From CAZXDS01 sp964639525 (GTDB lineage Bacteria; Bacteroidota; Ignavibacteria; Ignavibacteriales; Melioribacteraceae): a stretch of 5,510 bases of DNA. Below are positions 1 to 5,510 of the stretch, in pieces. A program made the position numbers and the translations under genes. Positions within the stretch are counted from its first letter, which is position 1. Every line of letters starts with the position of its first letter. The notes under the pieces were generated by a model. That model ran no database searches and was not told the origin of the DNA. It saw only the letters and a list, made by a program, of their open reading frames with translations. The DNA lies in NCBI GenBank assembly GCA_964639525.1, contig CAZXDS010000213.1, forward strand, positions 1-5,510, given 5' to 3'.

Positions 1-3000
1 CTTATGATTGGTACGAAGTTGAATATCCGAGAAATTTAAAACTGCAAAATGATTCACTGCTGATTATAATTCCAAAAGATGTCTCTTCGGGTGTAAAATT
101 ATTTAAAGTGGGGAACGCTTCATCTACGGAGTATTTAATTTATAAAATCTTTCATGAAAGAAAAAAAATTACTGTCTATTCAGTTACAGGCGATAATTTG
201 TTTTTTTCTGATACAGTTTCTGCAGGCGATAAATATTTTGTTATTGCTAAAAACAATATTAAAACACCGTCCTATTTTAAAAAGAAAACTTTTATAAATT
301 TACGTGATTCTCAAAATCAAGCTGATTATATTGCCGTTACACATCCGCTTTTTAATTCTGCTGTAGATAATTACTTAAGTTATATCCAACAGCAGTATGG
401 GGTTACAACAAAGAGGGTTGATGTAAATGATATTTATGACGAATTTGGTTTTGGTTATCCGACTCCGGAATCAATTAGATTATTTTTTTATAGTGCATAC
501 TTAAATTGGGCATCACCAAAATTATCGTATGCTGTTCTTATTGGGGATGCTTCTTATGATTATAAGGATTACGTTTATCAAAAAGTCGGAGTAAAATTGA
601 GTGAAAATTTTGTGCCTTCCTACGGCGATCCAGTCGGTGATAATTGGTACGTGGTTTGGGACGATAATGCACCTCCGGTTCCTCAAATTAAATTAGGACG
701 TTTACCTATTACAAAACCTGAAAATTTAGATTATTATTTATCAAAAGTTATAAATAGTAATGATGCAAAGTTTGATGAGTGGAATAAACGTTATTTGTTT
801 TTCTCAGGAGGTAACGGAGATAATGCTAGTGAAATGAATCTTTTAAAAAGTGTTAATGACGATATTATTAATCAGTTTATTAAACCGAAACCAATTGCAG
901 GCAAGTACAAACATTTTTATAAAACTGTTAATCCGCAAACAGATTTTGGGCCTTATACGTCGGAAGTATTTAGCAATACGGTTTTGCAGAGTGGTGTTTT
1001 TATTTCATATCTTGGTCATAGTGGGACTGCAACTTGGGATAATAGTATTAATTCGGTTTTACAATTAGAAAATGGCTTAAATAGGAATCCGATTATAACT
1101 GATTTTGGCTGCTCCACAAATAAATTTGCCGAACCGGATATTATTTGTTTTGGTGAAAGATTTCTTTTTGATCCACATGGCCAAGTTCTTGGATATGTGG
1201 GAAACTCGTCATTAGGTTTTTTTAGTACAGCCACTACCGTATCTAAACTATTTTATGAAAATTTGGTGAATGATTCTAATCACGAAGTTGGAACTTCGCA
1301 TGTTAATGCTAAAATTGATATGTTTAATATGTACGGCAACTCAATAGTGAACAGAATATTTGCATTCTCAAATGTTATTTTAGGAGATCCTATCGTTCAA
1401 GTTAAAATTCCTACTAAGGCGAATTTTGTAATTAGCGGTAAATCGTTGGTTTCTAAGAACACATTAGAAGAAAGCAAAGATTCAGTGGAGATAAAAATTT
1501 ATTTTAATAATTTGGGTATTTCCGTTTCAGATTCAGTAGATATAGGAATTAAAGAAAAATATTCCAATGAAATATTGCAGCAATATACCAAACGTGTTCC
1601 AATTCCTGATTATAGCGATACTTTAAGTGTTTATCTCAAAACAAAAAATTTACCGGGAATACATTATATCACAATTGATATTGACCCTTTAAATAAAATT
1701 GAAGAAATTTATGAAGATGACAACTCTTATACATTTAATTTTAATGTCTATTCATCAGCTTTACGTGATATGCTGTATTCAAATAACAGCAGCAGTGCTA
1801 TTTCAAAACTGACTTTACTTAATCCATCTTCGGGCGAAAATAATAATTTTAAAATATCACTCTATGTTTCAAAAAGAGAAAATTTTAGTAATTACAATAA
1901 CATAATTATTAATTCAAGTGATTTTTATTCTTCTTATTCTTTTACTAATCTTGACCCAGATTTAAGATATTGGTTTAAGTACAAAATTGATAATGAAGGT
2001 AATGAATTTTCACAGACGAAGTCATTTTTTAATACTCAAGGCAACAAATTTTTTCTTTCGGATAGTTTTGTATTTTCAAAACAAAAATTAGAAAAAGTCC
2101 AAATCAATAATAACAATATTATACTTTCTGAAAGTGATATTAGTATTTCGGTTTTGTCTGCAGGCTGGTATGCGGGAGCTACTTGTGTAATTGCAGGAAA
2201 TGGCAAGAATTTATTATCCAATTCATTTTTTGCAGGAATGGGAATTGTTGTTTTCAATCCCCTTACAATGAAAGTTGATTCAACAGCTTGGTATCAGCTA
2301 TTTGGGAATCCGGATAATGTTCAGGCATTAGCTGATTATATTAATTCGATAGAACCAGGCAAAATTGTTGCGATGGGTGTTTCTGATGATGCAAAAAATA
2401 ATTTAAGCGGCGCATTGAAAGATGCAATAAAAACGCTTGGAAGCACAAAAATTGATTCGTTGCAATTTAGAGGCTCTTGGGCTTTAATTGGCAGCAAAGG
2501 TGCAGCTCCAGGTTCTGTTATCGAGGCAGTTAAAGGACCTTATGAAGGACAGGCATTACTTGATAGTACTTATATTGTAAAAAATTCTATCGGTCAGCTG
2601 CTTACATCCCAAATAGGTCCGGCATCTCGCTGGCGAACACTTTCCGTAACCGATTCGTTGCCGTTCGATAGCCAAATTAAATACAGAATACTGGGCATTA
2701 AAAATGATTCGGTTGACACGCTTAATTATGTAACGGTTAATAACGGCAAAGCGGATTTATCTTTCTTAAATAATTTAAATTACACTTATATTAAAATATT
2801 GTCCGAGTTTAAGGCTTCTTCCGATTTACTATCTCCGCAGTTAAAATCTCTCGGCGTTACTTACACCGGCGTTCCCGAACTCGGTACAAACTACCAAGTT
2901 GTTTCTATTGATAATGATTCTCTGAAGCAGGGTGAAGATGTTAATTTGTCCTTTTATGTTTATAATGTCGGTGAATCGGCAGCAGATAGTTTTAAAGTGA

Positions 3001-3863
3001 AAGTTGATTTGGTTAAGTCTGATAATTCACATTCAACTATATTTGTGCAAGTTATTGATTCACTTGGTTCGGAAAATCGTAAGCAATTTAATCTTAGTTA
3101 TAATACTGCAAAATTAAGCGGAAATTATTTATTTAATATTTTAATTGATTCGGATAACAAAGTGTTGGAACTTTATGAAGATAATAATTTTTATTCGGTA
3201 CCTTTTTCTGTTATAGGGGATTCTTCAAAACCTAGTTTAAATATTACTTTTGATGGTGCTGATTTAATTGACGGTGATTATCTTTCGGCAAATCCTAAAA
3301 TTCAAGTACAGCTTGATGACCCGTCATTAATCCCCATTACAGATACAACTTCAATAGATATATTTTTAAATAATCAACGTATTAATTATTTAAACAATAG
3401 TGATGTTGATGTTGCTTTTAGTCAGCAAAACCCGAAAGTTGTTGTTAATTACAATCCCAAATTAAAAAGCGGGAGTTACGAATTAACGGTTTTTGGTAAG
3501 AATACAAACGGATTTTTATCGGATAGTGCAGGCGTAACCAAAACATTTGTAGTTGATGAAGATGCAAAATTATTGGATGTTTACAATTATCCGAATCCTG
3601 CGGAAAATGAAACTTATTTTACATTCCGGCTTCCAACAGTTCCGGATGAAATTGGAATAAAAGTTTATACTATTGCAGGCAGGCTTGTTAAAAAGTTTGA
3701 TTTAATTTCAAGTGAACTTAAATTAAATTTTAATAAAATTTATTGGAATTTAAGAGATGAAGACGGCGATAAATTGGCAAACGGTGTTTATCTTTATAAA
3801 ATTATTATGAAAACGGAAAACAAATCACAGCAAATTATTCAAAAACTTGCTATTGTTCGATAG
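1..3863 (+). CDS. C25-family (gingipain/PorU-like) cysteine peptidase with ILEI-like, CARDB and T9SS sorting domains; 5'-partial
   Basis: The frame is open from the window's left edge (first whole codon at position 3), so the true start is missing and the GTG at 108 is internal. Residues are counted from position 3 (1286 visible). Residues 1-107 are a pre-domain opening YDWYEVEYPR, as in PorU-like proteins. Residues about 108-470 form the C25 domain: VLIGDASYD, GRLP, YLGHSG with catalytic His339, DFGCS with catalytic Cys370 (31 apart, close to gingipain spacing), and closing LGDP. Then come CARDB (475-586), an FN3-like module (589-680), an ILEI/FAM3-like domain (core 747-845), a beta-sandwich module (846-957), a second CARDB (958-1073), an Ig-like module (1074-1188) and a T9SS type A sorting domain (1189-1286: YPNP, AGRLV, DEDGD, GVYLYKI). 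The protein should therefore cross the outer membrane by T9SS and act at the cell surface. PorU in Bacteroidota is the T9SS sortase and also has C25 plus this kind of C-terminus, so this could be PorU or a cargo protease. No signal peptide is visible because the N-terminus is cut off. The C25 and sorting-domain calls are firm, the exact role is not. Confidence 0.93.
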   Translation, partial: YDWYEVEYPRNLKLQNDSLLIIIPKDVSSGVKLFKVGNASSTEYLIYKIFHERKKITVYSVTGDNLFFSDTVSAGDKYFVIAKNNIKTPSYFKKKTFINLRDSQNQADYIAVTHPLFNSAVDNYLSYIQQQYGVTTKRVDVNDIYDEFGFGYPTPESIRLFFYSAYLNWASPKLSYAVLIGDASYDYKDYVYQKVGVKLSENFVPSYGDPVGDNWYVVWDDNAPPVPQIKLGRLPITKPENLDYYLSKVINSNDAKFDEWNKRYLFFSGGNGDNASEMNLLKSVNDDIINQFIKPKPIAGKYKHFYKTVNPQTDFGPYTSEVFSNTVLQSGVFISYLGHSGTATWDNSINSVLQLENGLNRNPIITDFGCSTNKFAEPDIICFGERFLFDPHGQVLGYVGNSSLGFFSTATTVSKLFYENLVNDSNHEVGTSHVNAKIDMFNMYGNSIVNRIFAFSNVILGDPIVQVKIPTKANFVISGKSLVSKNTLEESKDSVEIKIYFNNLGISVSDSVDIGIKEKYSNEILQQYTKRVPIPDYSDTLSVYLKTKNLPGIHYITIDIDPLNKIEEIYEDDNSYTFNFNVYSSALRDMLYSNNSSSAISKLTLLNPSSGENNNFKISLYVSKRENFSNYNNIIINSSDFYSSYSFTNLDPDLRYWFKYKIDNEGNEFSQTKSFFNTQGNKFFLSDSFVFSKQKLEKVQINNNNIILSESDISISVLSAGWYAGATCVIAGNGKNLLSNSFFAGMGIVVFNPLTMKVDSTAWYQLFGNPDNVQALADYINSIEPGKIVAMGVSDDAKNNLSGALKDAIKTLGSTKIDSLQFRGSWALIGSKGAAPGSVIEAVKGPYEGQALLDSTYIVKNSIGQLLTSQIGPASRWRTLSVTDSLPFDSQIKYRILGIKNDSVDTLNYVTVNNGKADLSFLNNLNYTYIKILSEFKASSDLLSPQLKSLGVTYTGVPELGTNYQVVSIDNDSLKQGEDVNLSFYVYNVGESAADSFKVKVDLVKSDNSHSTIFVQVIDSLGSENRKQFNLSYNTAKLSGNYLFNILIDSDNKVLELYEDNNFYSVPFSVIGDSSKPSLNITFDGADLIDGDYLSANPKIQVQLDDPSLIPITDTTSIDIFLNNQRINYLNNSDVDVAFSQQNPKVVVNYNPKLKSGSYELTVFGKNTNGFLSDSAGVTKTFVVDEDAKLLDVYNYPNPAENETYFTFRLPTVPDEIGIKVYTIAGRLVKKFDLISSELKLNFNKIYWNLRDEDGDKLANGVYLYKIIMKTENKSQQIIQKLAIVR

Positions 3864-3887
3864 TAAATTATTTGTAATTTTTATTTT

Positions 3888-3893
3888 GAGGGA
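3888..3893 (+). promoter_or_regulatory. Ribosome binding site for the 3897 gene
   Basis: GAGGGA lies three bases upstream of the ATG at 3897, in an otherwise AT-rich 33-base gap. It is the only purine-rich Shine-Dalgarno-like stretch there. It supports this start together with the signal peptide that begins exactly at this Met. The gap shows no hairpin, and its closest matches to the Bacteroidota TAnnTTTG promoter element are imperfect, so co-transcription with the upstream peptidase gene is the simplest reading. Confidence 0.6.
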
Positions 3894-3896
3894 AAC

Positions 3897-5246
3897 ATGA
3901 AAAAATATTTATCGTTTATAATTATCGTTTTATTTTTATCAACTCAGGTTAGTGCGCAGCTATTTACACCGCACCAGGATGAAGGAAATCTTGCCGGTGG
4001 TTTTGGTCTTACGTGGATTAACAATCAGCCTTTCTATAATTTGCATCTAACTCCTGAATTTGCTTTCAGTAATTTTGGTTTGGGTATTGACCTTAATCTT
4101 GAATTTGATTCCAGCGGCAAATTGCGAGGTGAAAACTTCAAAACGTTTTCCGATTATTTAAGAATTATTCGCTATTTCCGTTATGGATATAAAGGTGATC
4201 CGGTCTATTTTAAAGTTGGTGTTTTAAACCATACAACCATTGGACATGGGAATATTATGGAATATTATAATAATAGTCCGAGTTATGATGCTCGTAAAAA
4301 CGGTGCTGTGCTTGATGTGGATTTTAACAATTTCGGTTTTGAAACTGTTTATAGTAATTTTTTACAAGCTGATATTATTGGTCTTCGCGGCTATGTACGT
4401 CCGCTTAAGTTTACAAGCTACTCAGCAATTCCAATCATTAGCAAGCTAGAAATCGGGGCATCTTATTTTACTGATTTAAATAGCAATGTTGGTGCAGTTG
4501 CCGGAACTGTGGATACTGCCGGCAACTTTATTTCATCGGTTGATCGCGGAAGTTTATCCATTTATTCATTCGATGCAGGGTTGCCAATTTTACGAGCCGG
4601 AATGTTAAACATTGATTTATTTTTTGATTATACTAAAATTATAAATTACGGTTCCGGTACGGCATACGGTATTAAATTTAATTTGAAAGGTTTAGGTCTT
4701 CTTGATGCTGAAGCAAAATTTGTAAGAAGAGTTAATACGGAGCAATATATTCCCAGTTATTTTAATTCATTTTATGAACTTGACAGATTTAATTTTAATA
4801 CAACAACCGGAGCGGTAACAAGCAGATTACGCGAATTGGAAAACTCCAATATTAGTACAAAAGGATGGTTTGGCGAGTTGTATGTTTCTTTGCTCGGTAC
4901 TTTTGACATTATCGGCAGTTACCAAAGATTGGATGAAATTCCCAATAGCGGAGAATTACATCTCGCTGCTAACGTTTTACCCGAAGGCGTTCCGTTTATT
5001 TTGAGAGCCGGCTACGATAAAACAAATATCGGAAATGAAACCGGTATTTTTACACTTGATGAAAGATCGAATTTGCATACCGAAATAGGTTATAAAATTA
5101 ATAGCTACCTCGCAGCAACAATCTATTACAGATGGACATTTTTGCCCATTCGTGATGCAGATGATAATATTATTGATTTTCAGACTCAGAAAAGAGTTGA
5201 ACCAAGGCTGACTTTTGTTTATCCGTTTGATATGGGTGGGAAATAG
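3897..5246 (+). CDS. Predicted outer-membrane beta-barrel protein of unknown function, with signal peptide
   Basis: This 449-residue protein is complete, from ATG at 3897 to TAG at 5244-5246. Residues 1-20 are a classic Sec signal peptide: MKK, a hydrophobic core, then VSA with predicted cleavage before Gln21. There is no lipobox Cys, so it is not a lipoprotein. The mature part has no long hydrophobic helix. It is a succession of short segments with alternating aromatic/aliphatic and polar residues, separated by Gly/Asn/Asp turns, and it ends in a strand-like PRLTFVYPFDM near the C-terminus; this pattern fits an outer-membrane beta-barrel. A distinctive stretch lies at residues 92-136: RYFRYGYKGDPVYFKVG, then GHGNIM, then NNSPSYDARKNG. 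I associate similar wording with uncharacterised proteins of Ignavibacteria/Chlorobi, from memory only. It does not look like PorV, the FadL-like partner often found beside porU. Starting 33 bases after the C25 peptidase gene, it probably shares that gene's transcript. The barrel fold is inferred and no substrate or function can be assigned. Confidence 0.85.
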   Translation: MKKYLSFIIIVLFLSTQVSAQLFTPHQDEGNLAGGFGLTWINNQPFYNLHLTPEFAFSNFGLGIDLNLEFDSSGKLRGENFKTFSDYLRIIRYFRYGYKGDPVYFKVGVLNHTTIGHGNIMEYYNNSPSYDARKNGAVLDVDFNNFGFETVYSNFLQADIIGLRGYVRPLKFTSYSAIPIISKLEIGASYFTDLNSNVGAVAGTVDTAGNFISSVDRGSLSIYSFDAGLPILRAGMLNIDLFFDYTKIINYGSGTAYGIKFNLKGLGLLDAEAKFVRRVNTEQYIPSYFNSFYELDRFNFNTTTGAVTSRLRELENSNISTKGWFGELYVSLLGTFDIIGSYQRLDEIPNSGELHLAANVLPEGVPFILRAGYDKTNIGNETGIFTLDERSNLHTEIGYKINSYLAATIYYRWTFLPIRDADDNIIDFQTQKRVEPRLTFVYPFDMGGK

Positions 5247-5264
5247 AGGTTATAAATTCTAAGA

Positions 5265-5282
5265 TTGAGTTCACTCCGAAAA
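5265..5282 (+). repeat. Left terminal inverted repeat
   Basis: This is the forward copy of an 18-base repeat whose inverted partner lies at 5369-5386, with two mismatches. A third copy in the forward orientation begins at 5455. The GAGT-N2-ACTC core is itself a small palindrome; the following (c/t)gaaaa sets the orientation. Confidence 0.6.
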
Positions 5283-5287
5283 ACTCT

Positions 5288-5307
5288 AAACGGGTTAAAA
5301 CCCGTTT
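5288..5307. repeat. Hairpin 1 (stem aaacgggt/acccgttt, loop taaa)
   Basis: This is a perfect 8-bp inverted repeat with a TAAA loop. In plus-strand RNA the stem could extend outward by U-G, C-G and U-G pairs through 5285-5310. No T-run follows on the plus strand. On the minus strand five Ts (complement of 5279-5283) follow the perfect stem after four bases, so it could be a weak terminator in that direction. It aligns without gaps to hairpin 3 at 5472-5499. Confidence 0.75.
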
Positions 5308-5332
5308 GGGATTGTATGTTTCTATCTCGTTT

Positions 5333-5352
5333 CCCCACGTTGAAACGTGGGG
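5333..5352. repeat. Hairpin 2 (stem ccccacgt/acgtgggg, loop tgaa)
   Basis: This is a perfect 8-bp GC-rich inverted repeat with a TGAA loop in an AT-rich surround. The plus-strand sequence after it is ttaataaaaat and the minus-strand sequence is aaacgagat, so neither side has the T-run of an intrinsic terminator. It lies inside the inverted-repeat-bounded element. Confidence 0.75.
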
Positions 5353-5368
5353 TTAATAAAAATATTAC

Positions 5369-5386
5369 TTTTCAGAGTGGACTCAA
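5369..5386 (-). repeat. Right terminal inverted repeat
   Basis: Read on the minus strand this is ttgagtccactctgaaaa, which matches the left repeat at 5265-5282 in 16 of 18 bases. It closes the 118-bp element and is followed directly by the right-hand AAGATT. Confidence 0.6.
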
Positions 5387-5390
5387 GATT

Positions 5391-5435
5391 GGAAATGTTC
5401 AATAGCGGATTATGGATTTGCAGTTGAACATTTTC
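5391..5435. repeat. Inverted repeat aaatgttcaa/ttgaacattt
   Basis: A 10-bp perfect stem (5393-5402 with 5424-5433) encloses a 21-base loop. The stem extends outward by a G-T and a G-C pair. It lies between the two copies of the palindromic element and differs from them in sequence. It is not followed by a T-run. It could be an operator-like site, an RNA stem, or the remnant of a further repeat. Confidence 0.45.
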
Positions 5436-5454
5436 AAATTATTAATTATTGTAT

Positions 5455-5510
5455 AAGTCCACTCTAAAAAGCCCCAAACGGACTAAAGTCCGTTTGGGGA
5501 AGTTCGTTTT
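5455..5510 (+). repeat. Second, diverged copy of the palindromic element, cut by the window edge
   Basis: Positions 5455-5499 align without gaps to 5267-5311 with 33 of 45 identical bases, covering the GAGT-N2-ACTC end (here AAGTCCACTC), the A-rich spacer and the whole hairpin. The end of the window (5500-5510, aagttcgtttt) faintly resembles the spacer before hairpin 2 in the first copy (ctcgttt), so the rest of this copy probably lies beyond the edge. Confidence 0.55.
5466..5499 (-). terminator. Hairpin 3: 12-bp stem with T-tract on the minus strand, possible intrinsic terminator
   Basis: A perfect 12-bp stem (ccccaaacggac at 5472-5483, gtccgtttgggg at 5488-5499) encloses the loop taaa. Read on the minus strand, the stem is followed by C and then five Ts (complement of 5466-5470), the layout of a Rho-independent terminator. 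It would end a leftward transcript arriving from beyond the right edge, convergent with the two genes here. The structure is certain. Terminator function is inferred, and the hairpin belongs to a repeat family so may not have evolved for that job. Confidence 0.4.

Larger units (their letters stand above)
5261..5390. mobile_element. Possible MITE/REP-like non-coding element: terminal inverted repeats, two internal hairpins, AAGATT flanks
   Basis: The right-hand 18 bases at 5369-5386 (ttttcagagtggactcaa), read on the opposite strand, match the left-hand 18 bases at 5265-5282 (ttgagttcactccgaaaa) at 16 of 18 positions. The 118-bp core from 5267 to 5384 is flanked on both sides by the hexamer AAGATT (5261-5266 and 5385-5390), as a target-site duplication would be. 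Inside are two perfect 8-bp hairpins (5288-5307 and 5333-5352). No ORF of useful size is present, so an element of this kind would have to be mobilised in trans. The exact boundary is ambiguous by two bases because TTGAG and CTCAA are complementary. The repeat structure is directly visible; mobility is inferred. Confidence 0.5.

Noticed and set aside
108..110. GTG as a possible start codon of the large peptidase gene
   Set aside because: The frame is open all the way from position 3 and the upstream residues (YDWYEVEYPR...) read as a natural part of a PorU-like N-terminal region. No ribosome binding site precedes the GTG.
850..1068. Short forward open frame inside the peptidase gene
   Set aside because: It overlaps the catalytic domain in another frame, has low-complexity composition and no independent start signal; it is a shadow frame.
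1016..1234. Short reverse open frame opposite the catalytic His/Cys region
   Set aside because: It is antisense to the most conserved part of the C25 domain and its residues look like no known family. The same reasoning applies to the reverse frame at 2036-2257.
3864..3896. Promoter or terminator between the two genes
   Set aside because: The T-rich stretch has no preceding hairpin, and the closest matches to the TAnnTTTG promoter element are off in spacing or first bases. The gap is too short to argue for separate transcription.
4240..4449. Short forward open frame inside the barrel-protein gene
   Set aside because: It lies entirely within the real gene in another frame and has no ribosome binding site of its own.
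3897..5246. PorV identity for the second gene, on the porU-porV neighbour rule
   Set aside because: The protein has a signal peptide and barrel character, but I see no FadL/PorV-like sequence features. Position alone is not enough for the symbol.
5333..5352. Hairpin 2 as an intrinsic terminator of the two-gene unit
   Set aside because: The stem is followed by ttaataaaaat rather than a T-run on the plus strand, and by an A-rich stretch on the minus strand.
5267..5510. CRISPR array
   Set aside because: The repeats differ in orientation and sequence, spacing is irregular (hairpins at 5288, 5333 and 5472), and there are no uniform spacers.

Overview
The window is low-GC DNA (roughly a third G+C by eye). 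It carries two same-strand genes and ends in a repeat-rich non-coding stretch. A gingipain/PorU-type C25 peptidase ending in a type IX secretion (T9SS) C-terminal sorting domain, followed by a predicted outer-membrane barrel protein, points to the Bacteroidota/Chlorobiota/Ignavibacteriota group. The low GC and the wording of the sorting domain (YPNP ... AGRLVKKF ... DEDGDKLANGVYLYKI) resemble Ignavibacteria most. This placement is inference, because the window holds no phylogenetic marker.

Layout: (1) Positions 1-3863 (+) hold a very long gene whose 5' end lies outside the window. It encodes a multidomain extracellular cysteine peptidase: a pre-domain, the C25 catalytic domain with the His/Cys dyad intact, a CARDB module, an FN3-like module, a domain resembling the eukaryotic FAM3/ILEI cytokine fold, another beta-sandwich module, a second CARDB module, an Ig-like module, and the T9SS type A sorting domain. 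(2) Positions 3864-3896 form a 33-base gap with a Shine-Dalgarno-like GAGGGA. (3) Positions 3897-5246 (+) encode a 449-residue protein with a clear signal peptide and a beta-rich body, probably an outer-membrane barrel of unknown function. (4) Positions 5247-5510 show no gene. They hold a 118-bp element bounded by inverted repeats, containing two perfect hairpins and flanked by AAGATT on both sides. A separate inverted repeat follows, and then the start of a second, diverged copy of the element runs off the right edge.

The short gap and the absence of an obvious promoter or terminator suggest that the two genes are co-transcribed. Both products should act at the cell envelope: the peptidase would be exported by the Sec pathway and then T9SS, and its neighbour inserted in the outer membrane. 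Whether the peptidase is the PorU sortase itself or a T9SS cargo protease cannot be settled from this window. The least explained part is the 3' intergenic region, where covarying hairpins sit inside a probable non-autonomous, MITE/REP-like repeat family.
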